Source: Polytrichum commune | Lineage: Eukaryota; Streptophyta; Polytrichopsida; Polytrichales; Polytrichaceae | Direction: 5' to 3' | DNA length: 64,000 bases | NCBI GenBank assembly: GCA_950295325.1 | Contig: OX485808.1 | Location: forward strand, 28,728,527-28,792,526 | In this document: positions 22,626 to 34,560 of the stretch, piece after piece | How positions within the stretch are numbered: position 1 is the first letter of the stretch | Layout: each line of letters begins with the position of its first letter | Notes under the pieces: generated by a model | The model's input: the letters and a program-made list of their open reading frames with translations, nothing else | Databases searched by the model: none | What the model was told of the DNA's origin: nothing | Position numbers and translations under genes: made by a program

Positions 22626-23043
22626 GATCTAGAAATGTGAGTTACTCTTTACTAGACCATTGGTAGTTCTTATTTGCCCCTCTACTTCTTTGTATAGAAG
22701 TACCCTCGACAAAATTCTACGTTTGAAAGTCATAGCCCAATAGTCTTGTTGTAGGCATCGTAGACAGTGGTTCGAGGAATACGATGAATAGGTAGGTGCT
22801 AAAGGTGTCACCTTGGACTTTTCACAGTTGATGTGCAATGAATTTGTTTGGGCTATCTATCACTCATTAAGTTGGTCATTTTGTGGGGAGGGGAAATTGA
22901 TTGTATATACCCTCTTTATGGATCAATGATATTGTTGAAATCTTCCCACTTTTGGAAAGGTATCACTTCTTTTCAGTGAGTGTGCCTAAATTTGGATGAA
23001 CAAATGCAATCATCCTTCATTCATATATTGTGGATGTAAATAG

Positions 23044-23740
23044 CTAGTTTCTCTTGAGTAGATCGCATATTGCACTTCCTATGAGAAAAATGTACCACAA
23101 ATTCAAGCTAATGTGAAGGGGGGGGGGTTGGCCAAAAAAGGACCCTCTGAATGATGTAGTTGAGTTGGATTGAATGTTGCCAACCGATTCAACGACATCC
23201 TTGGGATATCTTGTGTCTTTCATCATGGTGAGGAGTCGGGCATGGTCTATGGATTCGGATGCATTTATAATATCATAATAGGTTAGGTAGATGTCATGGT
23301 TTGTGAATTTGGAGTCTTCAAGGGCCACCTTGACAATTTCCAGTTTATGATTGGTGATTCTAATAGGATGAAATCCTTCTTGGCTAAAGTGTAGCGGTAT
23401 GTGGCCTTCCCCAAAGGTGGTGAGGAGATTGATGAGGGTGTTGGTGAAAAGTTTGTAGATAGTGTCCACGAGTGGGAAGGGTCTATAGTTGTTGAGAAGT
23501 GTTTGCTGAGTTACTTGTGAAGAGAAATGATGAGGCTTCCAAAAACCAAGGATTCTTTTTTATTTTTTTATTTTATATATTTATTTTAAAAGTAATGTTG
23601 GTGGAAGAATTTGTATAGTATATCGTGGAAGGCTCGGCTCAAGATGTTAGAGATATCATTGGGGTTGTTGTCTGGTCCTAGAGCTTTACCTCTAGAGAGT
23701 TTCTTGAGACAAGTGTTGTAGGTTTCAAAGGAGAAGCAAC
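23044..23740 (-). pseudogene. LINE reverse-transcriptase core, frameshifted relic
   Basis: The reverse strand encodes KKLSRGKALGPDNNPNDISN (about 23710-23650; the usual GKAPGPDG block), then after decayed sequence DTIYKLFTNTLINLL, HFSQEGFHPIRITNHKLEIV, ALEDSKFTNHDIYLTYYDII and NASESIDHARLL. The YxDxxxA segment is RT motif A with its catalytic Asp. SQEGF..(I/R)RIT is the R.T-type motif before it. The catalytic YADD block is not preserved. A poly-G tract interrupts the end near 23118. Origin: a non-LTR retrotransposon, inactive. Confidence 0.8.
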
Positions 23741-24480
23741 AATATAGCTAGTTGTGAGGGGCGGGCAAAGTGTATTGCCATGGGATATTGGTGGACCCCG
23801 GTGGATGGACTCTTCATACTGCGTGCAAAATAACGTGGGTGTAAAAGGGGTATTATTTGAAACATACAATACCTAGTATACATAAGAGGGAGGTGTTGTT
23901 CGTCTCTAGTGCGTACAAAAATAAGTTCTTTAAAATACCAAAGTAAAGGTAGATGTACAAAAAGGGGTTTTAAGTTAAGTGAACCAAATGACAAGGGATG
24001 AGCTAGTTTCATCCTTTTCTTTCATTCGTTATTGTCATTTGGTTATTATCCCCAATGGCTACCTGGTCCATTCTTGTTAGGGTTTGCTTTTGTGTCTTCA
24101 ATATTTTCCTCTTTAGAAAGTGGAAAGTGGGTTTTATATGCAATGAAGGCAAAATCGTTTCATGATGTGCATTTTGTGTATGTAGTGGATGCACTTATCA
24201 CATTAAACATAAAACCTTAATACAAATACATGAGTCTATTACCTAGCACACCATAAGTATGTATACATTTGTTTTCCTTCATACATTTCTTGTATAAATG
24301 GGTTTTACTTCACGGTCACCTATGCAAGTCATTTGGAATTCCAATGAAGAGTCCATCCATGGTGGTGGACCGCGCATTGATTGAAGGGGGATCGGCAATG
24401 TCCACGTAGATAGGGGCTTGGTAACGAAAGTTAGCTTGTTGGGGTGTGTGGATTTTGTGGTTGACGGAGAGTTGTGTTTG
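23741..24480. other. Unassigned DNA
   Basis: No supported gene. It could be upstream LINE sequence too decayed to read. Confidence 0.35.
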
Positions 24481-25083
24481 GGGAGCAAGCATGGTCAAGT
24501 ATACGGAAAAAGTGCTCTAGTATACTAAAACCATACTTTTTTTGGTCAAACACCTAAAAGTAGTAGCAACGTGTTTTTTGAATTGAATTTTTTTCACGGT
24601 GCCCTTAATTGTTAAGTTAGTTACTCATATATAGAATATCAAGATGACATCTTCAAAACTTAACATCAAAGGCAATGCTCAAAAGGTGATGGCTAAATTT
24701 GGTTTTGCACGTAGATTTCATGACCTTAAATATTTTGAAGTTGATTTTTTTTTCATATTCCTTGAATTTATTATAAGCTTGAGGGCACCTTTACGTAAAT
24801 TTGTAGAAAAGTATCCATTTAATGTAATTTTTCATATATATAAAAATACAATTATATGTTCAACATACCTATTTGCACACTACTTGCACCGTGTTTAAAA
24901 GTAGGTAAGCTTTCTTGAAAAAGAATTGTCAACATAAATTGCTTGGCTTTGTAGATCAATGTGTTATTCAAATGTTTATGATTTTTTCCTTCACAAAATT
25001 CAAAGTTAGTATATAGTTTTGAATCATTTTCACTTAGTCCTATGCAAGGTAATGGAGTTGTGTACTTGACCGTGCTTGCACCC
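24481..25083. mobile_element. Family H inverted-terminal-repeat element (copy 2)
   Basis: Begins GGGAGCAAGCATGGTCAAGT and ends TGTACTTGACCGTGCTTGCA then CCC. Colinear with 13637-14264. Confidence 0.75.
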
Positions 25084-25095
25084 TATGAGTCTAAT

Positions 25096-25475
25096 GTATG
25101 TGGGTGTTATTTGGTTTGTTTTTCATGCTCTCCAACTTATCTTGATTAGATTCACACAACAAAACTTGTGGTGCATTAATGGATCTACGATGAAAGATTT
25201 ACAAAAACTAGACTTACAAAATCAGACGTCTCTTGATTTAGTTATGGTTATCAGAGATGCATATTTTCTAATTTCTTAATTGGACACATAGGTCCTCTGA
25301 ACTGTATTCATTATTGAATGTAGAGTGTTGATTAATATTCGAAAACTCAGCCCAATCTCTTTTAAACACGTGTCTTTCGGATGTTTGCTTGTCCATCCTC
25401 ACCAAACCACAAACCAATCAAATCTAGGGGTCCGATTACGAAAAGAGCCACTTGACCCATTACCTTAGGTTTTGT
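25096..25475 (+). repeat. Dispersed repeat I (copy 1) with family J arm
   Basis: TATGTGGGTGTTATTTGGTT to AGCCACTTGACCCAT is colinear with 44976-45345. The distal part carries the widespread core CCCAATCTCTTTTAAACACG found about ten times in the window (family J). Confidence 0.75.
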
Positions 25476-26186
25476 GTCTAGTAGTGATTTATATTTGCTA
25501 ATGAATTTCTTGCATCTTGTAGTTGTGTGCTTGATGGATAATGTTTCGGTTCATGCTTCTATATTTGCTTGAAGATTGTGCTCGAGATGTTGCCGAGCCA
25601 TTTGGTGAGTTTATATAGGTCAATCGGGATGTATTTGGGGAGTTGTGCATCTTAAGATAGTAGGCGTGATAGTCATGTGGGATTTTGGAGTTTGCTTGTC
25701 CGAGATTGTAATTCATTGTGCTTGAGTTCTTAACCCCTAACTTTCCAAGCAATCCATTTTGGGATGATGGATGATTTCTTCCCTACAATAACCCCACCTA
25801 ACTCATTCATCCGCAATCAAAACAACTATAAACATCAAGGCAACATGGATGTATACCCATAGACATATGAGTGTGCACTTTGGAGATGACTAAAATGTGT
25901 AAAATATGTCAAAGTGCTTGGTGGTCATGTTTATGTTGTGTTGGAAGCTCATGTGAACGTGTGGACTCCAATTACTGGGTGTCACTCCAATGCAAACTCT
26001 AGATGAACATCAATGATGTTTACTTTGGTATAAGTGATTTAAAAAAAACAAAAAAAAACATTCAATGTTTATGTAAAACCGGCCTTGTGCTCGCATCAAC
26101 CGTTCAATTTAACATTTGAACACTCTCTAATTTATAGAAAATTCTTTGCATATATGTGGCTAGAAATATGGACAATTTACAAACCG
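25476..26186. other. Unassigned DNA
   Basis: No gene or inverted-repeat element recognised. Short A-rich tract near 26040-26060. Confidence 0.4.
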
Positions 26187-26188
26187 TA

Positions 26189-26613
26189 GGTCTCTAGCAG
26201 CTTGGGCAGAAAATAATTAATTTTGAAGGTGCCAAATTTATGGGAATTAATTTTGTTGAGTGTCCAAAAAAAATAACATTCAAAGAGTGCCTAAAATCAC
26301 AATAATGCAAGTGACATAGTCTCTCACAAAGACCACTCCGTATGACTCACACACAAAGCTTAACCCTGACATACAAGTAAAAGACAAACTTCAAGGTAAG
26401 GAATGTTGGTTAAGGGAAGTGTTTAGGTTAATCGTAGCCGCCATAGATGAGTTAGGAAAACCATCCATGAATTATAGGAATGACTTGGATGAATGTCTAA
26501 CTTTAAAATAAAAAAATTCAATCTGCCCAATTTTAGAATTTTTTTTTTGGGTTGCCTAACTTACTTTCGCACTTTAATTATTAGGCAAAAAGATGCCCAA
26601 GCTGCTAGAGAGC
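26189..26613. mobile_element. Family B MITE (copy 2)
   Basis: Left GGTCTCTAGCAGCTTGGGCA, right TGCCCAAGCTGCTAGAGAGC, flanked by TA at 26187-26188 and 26614-26615. Compared with the intron-2 copy it has an extra segment of about 100 bp around 26320-26445. Confidence 0.85.
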
Positions 26614-27389
26614 TATGGTACTCCAAATTCAAGGTGTGGCTAGCCTATTGTGGTTTGCACATTTTGGCATGAGAATTTATGGAGGTGCTCAACTATCGAG
26701 TAACTCCCATCTAGTGGATCACACAAGCATTCCATGTGAATTTGATTGGTCAAAGGTCTTTTTGGCAGGGTAAGACATAGCATTTCCTTGTGCATCCCTT
26801 CCTTCAATTGTTATTATCCAAAAATGTAAATTGTTTACTCATTCCCCACTTTTCGCTCCAAGTAACTCATCCCCCATGTTTCAAGATCCTATGGAGAAAT
26901 CCCCTTTTAACCTCAAAACTTGTCCTTGGAAATTCCACAACCAACATTGAGTGAAATGGCCTCAAAACAACTCTTCATAGGCTTGGGAAGTCATGGGGTT
27001 AAAGGTTTGGTGGTTTTGGGGATATTTTCAAGGGTGAACTAATGACATATGTGGCAGTTGTGTGCATGGAGGTAAGTTTCTTGTAATAATAAGGTGGGAT
27101 GGGATTCTAAGGGAGATGGGGAAGTGGTCAAAGTAAATGCTAAGGGTGGTGAGGGTGGTGAGGGTGGTTCTCCATACATAATAAATAAAAGTAACGTCAA
27201 CATGTCTTACATTGACATGAGAGATGCCCATCCACCACCTCTCTCGTGTGTCCACCTGAAGACAAAGGAGGAGGTGGTTTAATGCCTATTTTCATAGGTG
27301 GACCGTAGGTAAGTGTAGTTAGTCAGACCATGTACCATGTAGTCAACTTCTAGTCCAAGGCAACCCCGACTTGTTTCTTTGCCTAGTTT
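26614..27389. other. Unassigned DNA with a 9-bp minisatellite
   Basis: GGGTGGTGA repeats about three times at 27144-27168. Otherwise no gene is recognised. Confidence 0.45.
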
Positions 27390-29287
27390 CCTTTCGTTCA
27401 AGACAATGTTTGCTGACTAGCACTCTACATACCATACACCAACAAAGGCTCAAACCTTCACACCAACTCCAATCATACACCAAAAACTTACCAAACGTTC
27501 CAAAAATAAATAAATAATTGTATATACAACAACCAACCCCCCATGACCAAATGTCGGGTCAAATCAAAGGGGTGATGTGAGTATCCGATTTGCAAGAATG
27601 TTTCCATGAATTTGTGGCTATGCTGATTGGCGCCCTACATACCATACATACACGAACGATGGTTCAAACCTTCACACCAACTCCAACCATACACCAAAAA
27701 CTTACCAAACTTCCTTCCAAAAATATACAAATGTTGTATACACAACAACCAACCAACCAATGACCAAATGTCGGGTGGAATCAAAGGAGTGACAGAAGTA
27801 TCCAAATTTGTGAGAACGTTCCCATGAATTTGTGGCTTCTGTTGATCAGCGTCCTACATACCATACACCAACGATGGTTCAAACCTTCACACCAACTCCA
27901 ACCATACACCAAAAACTTACCAAACCTCCTTCCAAGAATATAAAAACATTGTATACACAACAACCAACCAACCAACCAACCAATGACCAAATGTTGGGTG
28001 GAATTAAATGGGTGACGCGAGTATCCAATTTGCAAGAATGTTCCCATTTATTTGTTTTTTTTGGAGACAGAAGGCCAACCGCCAACACCAAAAACGAATA
28101 ACATCAAAAAGAAGTTCCCATTAATGTGTGAGTCCTGCCGATCAGCACCCTACACAACGTACACCAATGCTAGCTCAAACCTTCACACCAACTCCAACCA
28201 TACACCAAAAACCTACCAAACTCCCCACCCCCACCCCACCCAAAAAAAGAAGAAAAAAGTATACACAACAACCAACCAACCAATGACCAAATGTTGGGTG
28301 GAATGAAATGGGTGACGCGAGTATCCAATTTGCGAGAATGTTCCCATTTATTTTTATTTTTTTTGAGACAGAAGGCCAACCGCCAACGCCAAAAATGAAT
28401 AACATCAAAAAGAAGTTCCCAATTATTTGTGAGTTCTGCCGATTGGCACCCTACACAACATACACCAACGCTGGCTCAAACCTTCACACCAACTCCAACC
28501 ATACACCAAAAACCTACCAAACTCCCCCCCCCCACCCCACCCAAAAAAAGAAGAAAAAATATATACACAACAACCAACCAACCAATGACCAAATGTCGGG
28601 TGGAATCAAACGGGTGACGCAAGTATCCAATTTGCGAGAATGACAATTTGCAAGAATGTTCCCATTAATTTGTGAGTTCTATCGATCGGCACCAACGCTG
28701 GCTCGAACCTTCACACCAACTCCAACCATACACCAAAAACCCACCAAACTCCCCCCCCCCCACCCCACCCAAAAAAAGAAGAAGAAAAAGTATACACAAC
28801 AACCAACCACCCAATGACCAAATGTCGGGTGGAATCAAACGGGTGACGCGAGTATCCAATTTGCGAGAATGACAATCTGCGAGAATGTTCCCATTAATTT
28901 GTGAGTTTTGCCGATCGGCACCAACGCTGGCTCAAACCTTCACACCAACTCCAACCATACACCAAAAACCTACCAAACTCCCCCCCCACCCCACCCAAAA
29001 AAAGAAAAGAAAAAGTATACACAACAACCAACCACCCAATGACCAAATGTCGGGTGGAACCAAACGGGTGACGCGAGTATCCAATTTGCGAGAATGTTCC
29101 CATTAATTTGTGAGTTCTGCCGATCGGCACCAACGCTGGCTCAAACCTTCACACCAACTCCAACCATACACCAAAAACCTACCAAACTCCCCCCCCCCCC
29201 CCCCCCCTAAAAGAAAAAAGAAAAAAAATGTATACACAACAATCAACCACCCAATGACCGAATGTCGGGTGGAATCGAAGAGGTGAA
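27390..29287 (+). repeat. Minisatellite/satellite array, eight units of ~211-300 bp
   Basis: The marker CAAACCTTCACACCAACTCC recurs near 27450, 27664, 27878, 28174, 28474, 28705, 28934 and 29145, giving spacings of about 214, 214, 296, 300, 231, 229 and 211. Each unit has CATACACCAAAAAC(C/T)TACCAAAC, a growing C tract, an A/G tract, (ACCA)n, ATGACCAAATGTCGGGTGGA and GTATCCAATTTGC(A/G)AGAATG. Two adjacent units share an extra block of about 70 bp (GAAGGCCAACCGCCAAC). The long proline/threonine-rich open frames on both strands are products of the repeat. Confidence 0.95.
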
Positions 29288-29302
29288 GGGGGGGGGGGGG
29301 GG
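29288..29302. repeat. Poly-G tract (15 nt) at the array boundary
   Basis: A pure G run separates the satellite from the GC-rich segment. A 19-nt C run lies nearby at 29189-29207. Confidence 0.9.
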
Positions 29303-29830
29303 CTTGGTTACCTTCCTTCCTTGATTGAATTGAATTGAATTGTGGCCTAATTTTCCGAGTGACAAGTACTACCACAGGCTTTGGGGCCGGGGAGCATGTC
29401 TTGCATGGGAGCGGAAACGATTCCTTTGGTTGCCTCGGGTGTCGCGTCCCCCAACTTCATGTACCATCATGCAAGGCATTTCAGGGACCAAACCTTTTGT
29501 CGGGTTTTCGGACGGAACCCAACGGCCGGGCAGGCAGCTTCCGTCCGCTGCCCCTCCCTCCTTATTACCTTATTAATTCCGTTCATCGGGGGAAATCGGG
29601 CAGGTGTACTTTGAAATTCTCGCACTTTTGCAGGCTGTTCCCTGGGCAGGGTCTATCCATAAATGGTGTGTTTGTGTATCTAATGCAATATTTTAAACTT
29701 CGTAAATAACCGGGTCCGCCCGAAACAGGCAACTTATTATAACTAGCCCCGCCCGCGGGGGGGGGGGGGCTCATGCCCGTCTTTATTCTTTATACTGTGG
29801 ATAATATATTCCAGATCCTGTGCGTACAGT
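29303..29830. other. GC-rich foreign-looking segment, possible organelle-derived insertion
   Basis: Composition shifts abruptly to near-balanced GC, with strings such as CGGGTTTTCGGACGGAACCC, GGCCGGGCAGGCAGCTTCCG and CCGGGTCCGCCCGAAACAGG, unlike any neighbour. It starts after an oligo-G run and holds a second G13 run at 29757-29769. Three overlapping + frames are open for 77-124 codons, but none matches a family I know. The texture resembles plant mitochondrial intergenic or intron DNA. No mitochondrial gene is recognised, so this is conjecture. Confidence 0.3.
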
Positions 29831-30185
29831 AAATACAACAAGAATGTCATAACCCCCACTCCTCGGTTTATCTCCCAACATTACATGCTCAAAAAGTCAA
29901 AGATCCATTTGTGGTGTGTGGATCATTATTTTGTATGTGCTCGATAGGGTGGATGAATGCTAAACGGAGAGGGATAGAAAGAGGGAATTATCGTACACGA
30001 GCGCACCTCTCATCCATCCAACATTCAAAACTAGACCCCTATAGGTTTGTTGCCGATCTATCTCAAATGACGTTAAGTACATTATTTAATTTGGGTCTTT
30101 GAAGTTATTTGAGTGTTAAATCAATCAAAGAAGTAGCATCCACGTTGCATACTATTTTGGGGGTTTTATGTTGGATGAATGAGAG
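29831..30185. other. Unassigned DNA
   Basis: No supported gene. GGTTTGTTGCCGATCTATCT near 30045 recurs as GGTTTGTGGCCGATTCATCT near 44757, a short dispersed repeat. Confidence 0.4.
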
Positions 30186-30189
30186 GTAT

Positions 30190-30210
30190 GCTCTCTCTCT
30201 CTCTCTCTCC
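30190..30210. repeat. (CT)n microsatellite
   Basis: About ten CT units. Confidence 0.95.
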
Positions 30211-30239
30211 ATGCTAAATATATCATTTTGTTTTCTGAA

Positions 30240-30330
30240 GGTGAAGGTGAAGTTGAAAATGAGGCACACTTCATGTTGGAGTGTTCCCCCTACAACTCCA
30301 TTAGAGAATGATGGGGCTCCTTCTGTGTTT
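30240..30330 (+). pseudogene. LINE zinc-binding fragment
   Basis: The + frame reads GEVENEAHFMLECSPYNSI then loses frame, a third copy of the ENEAHF..EC signature. Confidence 0.5.
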
Positions 30331-30448
30331 TATTTCACACGATGGTTGTCATTCTTCTATATGTCGACAATGTTGGTTTGCTCACTAATCAGGAACAAAA
30401 AGTTTACATAGATTTTTGAACAAGCTATATGATTTTTGTTCTTCCCTT

Positions 30449-31440
30449 TAGTCTTGATGTCAACTTTTGTAAGACCAAAATTTTGGATATGGGGCGGCAA
30501 CTAAAGGAAATTAAACCAAGAGGCATTTTACCCAAACAAAGATCAAATTGAGATAACCAATGAATCTAAATATCTTGAGATAAATTTACTCACATAGTCA
30601 CTTTGAACCATCAAGTAAAAGATGACGAATTGTAGATGTGAAAGTCTTCATGGCCACTTTAAGGAAAGAAACGGTTTTTGGAGCCACATGTTGGGAACTC
30701 AAAACCCTATCTGCAAGGCGTTGGTGTTTCCAACGTTCACATATGGCACTAAGATTTGGGGAGGTGACTTGAAAATTTATCATTGGAAGGTCTTTGAGAA
30801 GGACATGAAGATGCATATGATGTAACACGTCTAAGTGCGTTCTTCAACAACCTACCTTATTATGTTGGCCGAATTTGGAGAAATTCCCATGGAATTATAT
30901 GCTCTTAAGCTAGCTATAGGTTTTCAACAACAACTTGCCCACCTACCCTCCTCTTGATTCGTCAGTCAAGCAACCCTACTTTCCCGACACCTTGTCGAAT
31001 AAGGATTTGACACCAGGCACAATTCATAACCATGTGGAAGGCATCGTGGGGTCTATCTCATTGGAAAACCCATGACAATCCTACACCATCAAAATCACAA
31101 CCAATGATCTCGAGAAGGCTTCTCTTGCTAAAGAGTGGAACACTTTCCATCTCTCGAGGAAGAAACTAGATTACCTCCACCTCAAGGATTTTCTCAAATC
31201 CAAATGTGAACCATGTCAAATTTTATAAATTATGCCTTTTGCTTTTATAATGTAGTTGAAAATGAGGCACACTTTGTGATGGAGTGTCCCCTATATAACT
31301 TCATTGAAGATAAGTTTCAATCACTATTTGAAAATGTAGTTTTCAAGAGTCTCAAGTATTTCTCTCAATTGGACAATCAAGTCAATATTGGCCATCTCTA
31401 TGACAAAGGCTACCAAACTCCGCCACTCTAGGGACTTAGT
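30449..31440 (+). pseudogene. LINE reverse-transcriptase C-terminal half and zinc-binding tail, decayed
   Basis: Reads in order, with stops and shifts: CKTKILDMGRQLKEI (RT thumb lead-in, about 30460), ALVFPTFTYGTKIWGGDLK (30718-30774, the YG..IWG block common in LINE RTs), WKVFEKDMKMHMM, STTYLIMLAEFGEIPMELYA and LKLAIGFQQQLAHLP, then NVVENEAHFVMECPLYNFIE and VFKSLKYFSQLDNQVNIGHL (31250-31400). These are the 3' features of one non-LTR element in correct order. Inactive. Confidence 0.75.
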
Positions 31441-31499
31441 CAATTTGACACCATCTTGATGTACTTTTAATTCCATGAGCCTTTTGGCTTCCCGGACTT

Positions 31500-31690
31500 T
31501 AAATCAATTGCATTCCATTAGAGATAGGTTTTTCCCCCTACTTCAGAATGTGATACTAAGTAGCCTCAAGTCTTTCTTCCTATTGGACCATCAAGTTGAA
31601 ATAAGCTCTATCTTACTGAGGTCAACGCACTCCATTACTTAAGGAATTAGCCTTTTTGACACCATCTTGATGTACTTCTAATCCAATAAG
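31500..31690 (+). pseudogene. Second LINE 3' terminal fragment
   Basis: Repeats the last part of the preceding relic: LSSLKSFFLLDHQVEISSIL-like sequence at about 31555-31620, then the GACACCATCTTGATGTACTT tail already seen at 31448. This is either a partial duplication or a separate truncated insertion. Confidence 0.55.
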
Positions 31691-31691
31691 C

Positions 31692-34560
31692 TTTTTGACT
31701 TTTTTGACTTGTTCATTTTAACCCAATCAAGAAATTGTTTAGTCTCAATGGGAATTCAAGAAATGGAGAAAGAGGTCATTTTTCATGGATGTCCTCTAGC
31801 TCCATATTTGTTCCTCAATGTTGGAGAAGTCTTTGAATCGTATTGTAACTACTCAAAGCAATGTAGGTGGAGAAACTTAAAGCGTTATTCAACCAAGAAG
31901 CACCAACAATGTGTCTCTCAATATATCGGTCTCAATTTCATTGTTGTCATGGGATACATCCTTTAGTGCATGGACTCCTTAGATTGTTTCAAGTGTTCAA
32001 TGAGACCTCTAGAATGAGAATTAACTTGTCCAAGTTTTGTGCCTATTGCTTTGACAAATATGCTCACAAGCATGTATGGTTGAAATAATACGATTGGGTT
32101 TGGGAAGAAGGAGGGCTTTGTAAACTCCTTGTCACCCCGTTTGGTCTACACCTTGTAGTCTAAGATGTTGATAAGTTCCTTCTCAATAACATCTCCAAGA
32201 AGTTAAACTATTGGAGCACAATGAAGCTCATATTGGTTGGCAAAGTGGTTATTGTCAAATGCATCCTCCGCTTCATTGTTTGGTTCCTTTATTATCACAT
32301 TTGAATGGGGCAACCCGTACATGGGTGATATCCAAGTTACTAGGTAGACCCAAGTTGTTACGTGGATTTGATTGGAGTTTGGTAGATGTGTGAGGTCAAT
32401 GAAGTCAACGTTCCTAGGATTTGCTATCGCATATGATGTTGTGTGTAGAGTGTCTCTTGGGGTTGTTGGGGGGATCATTTGGAAGATTAAATATATACTT
32501 ATAAGGATGATTGTAGTTCTATTTCAAGCAACATTGTGGTACGATTTGGATCCTCATAAGCATATTATGCTTTTAGTGATGCTTTTAGTGTGATCGTGAT
32601 GCAAGTCACAAAGAGAGAAAATGGTCTTGTTATAGGCTAGAATTGTTGAAGTGGTTTCCAATTTTGTTCTAGGATACTTCTATTACAAGTGTAAATTACT
32701 ACCTCTAGTTATTGTACTAGGGTTATTATAATTGGGGGGGGGGGGGGGGAGTTGGCAAGAGTGTTGCACAAAGAAGAAGGATGTTGAATTTGGCGTAATG
32801 GCCCCAAATAACACCAAGACTAACATCTTGTGCAAATGGGTAGCTTATGCTATGGACCCATAGGACCTCTAACATGGACCTCTAACATGCTACTTTGCTT
32901 GAAGTATAGACTTGCATGCATTAACCTTTGGCATGTTTGATCGGATTTAGTATGAACTTGGATAAATTGACTCTCCAAAAACAACAAAGCTTTTTTGGCG
33001 CCAAGATGTGAGAACATATTAAGAAATGTTGGCACATCATGGTTAAATAGCACTATCAAGTCCATGAATCTTATGGGAGTTATGAGCTCCAAAAATTGGT
33101 GGACCCAACATATGGACATCATTGGTCATGGTTTCTCCTACATTAAAGTTGGAGGCCTCTTCCGCCCATGGGATCTAGTATGTTAATGATGTTTGTGACT
33201 TAGAGAAGGGTGACCTGAACACTTGGGAGGAGGCTATGGATAAGTTTGACCTTTAGGCATAGGATCGCAAGGATTGGCAACATTTCATTGCCTATATTAA
33301 GGACCAATGGCACAACATTTTGGTGGAAGAGGATCATATGCCGTCCATGCACTTTGAGTGGTCTTTACAAGGAAGAATTAGAAGACATGAATTTTGCTAT
33401 GAAATGCTCAACGACCTTTACCCCTCCATGCTTCATAATGAAGTAGTTCTCCTTCCCCTTAAGCGGTTCAATTTTACACATTGGGCAAGCACCCTTGGAT
33501 CCTTATCAAGTAGCAAGACCTCTAGAGTTTGTGGAAGGCACTACTCATGAGGTTATGGTTGCTAGTGCCACCATGGGTTAGAAGAAGTTGCAAGTGGGTT
33601 TCTTTTGTTGCAAAGTAGCCATCTTCACTTGAATGGAAATGGATAGATAGAATATTTTTCCTTGACTACACCACACTAGGAAGAGTTTGCATTGCAAAAA
33701 TGGTCCCCTCTCTCTTTTTGCGGGGGACAAGAGAAAGACCCTCCTCCTGGAAAACTACAAGCTCAATGAACCTAGGTGTGGGACCCCATATGCTTCAAGA
33801 AAGAGGTTGCATATATATGATTGATTCGGCACAAGACAACAACAATGAACAAATGGAGGGCCCGTATTGCCCCCGTATTTTCATGTTGCATGGTATACCT
33901 TCCCTAGTCATGTAGTCCATCAAGCACATGTAATGGGATTGCATGCATGAGAAGAGGGCATCCAAAATTGGGCCTTCCACATTATGTTTATAATGAATGG
34001 CAACAAAGAGAGGAAGGATAACTTCTTCTATTGATAACATGGTATCCTTGGTAAAAACATCCACATATCCTTCTCCAAAGGAAAAGTAAATGACATTTTA
34101 TTTGTGGCATCGCTATGGACCTTCTGGATTGAGCACAACGATTGGGTTAATGACTGTGAGCACTAGCATGCCATTGCAATCAAATTTTTTATTTGGGATA
34201 ATTTTATTGTGTATGGAAAGACAACATAGGAGAGGTATCTTAATCATATAAAAGCTTCCCTAGTCATAGACAAGGGTTTCCTTTGGCACTTTGACCAAAC
34301 TTGGGGAGCTAACATGATTCTCTATCACGTGGATACTCAAGAGTAGGCTTGCTATTAGGTGAAATTGACAACTTGTGTAGTCATTGGGTGCTCTTGACTT
34401 TCTTTCTTTTACTCCATAGTTTGGGAGTTGTCCTTGGTTTATGGTTCTCTTTTATATGGTGGTGTGGCATGCTTGCTGGGCTCTGCCTCCTTCAAAGTGG
34501 GCGTGTCTTCTTGGTTTCCGATTCATTTGGAAAAGCCTTTGGCCTTTAGTTTACAAAAAC
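31692..34560 (+). pseudogene. L1-like LINE relic: RT core, thumb, C-terminal tail and 3' UTR
   Basis: RT signatures appear in order on the + strand. HGCPLAPYLFL lies near 31775 (the GCPLSP block), LRLFQVFNETSRMRINLSKF near 31980-32035, and KKLNYWSTMKLILVGKVVIV near 32200-32260 (the W..K.LSLAGR block of plant L1 elements). Further on are RDWQHFIAYI-like and EWSLQGRIRRHEFCYEMLND near 33250-33415. FWIEHNDWVN...IVYGKTT lies at 34115-34225 (the WxERNxxxF tail). A 3' region, TGGTGTGGCATGCTTGCTGG to AAGTGGGCGTGTCTTCTTGG, spans 34459-34520. Many stops. A 16-nt G tract sits at 32734. The order suggests one insertion of about 2.9 kb, with possible internal rearrangement. Confidence 0.65.

Noticed and set aside
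28052-29106. Several overlapping proline/threonine/lysine-rich open frames on both strands
   Set aside because: They come from the satellite units and track the repeat period. Opposite-strand frames are equally open.
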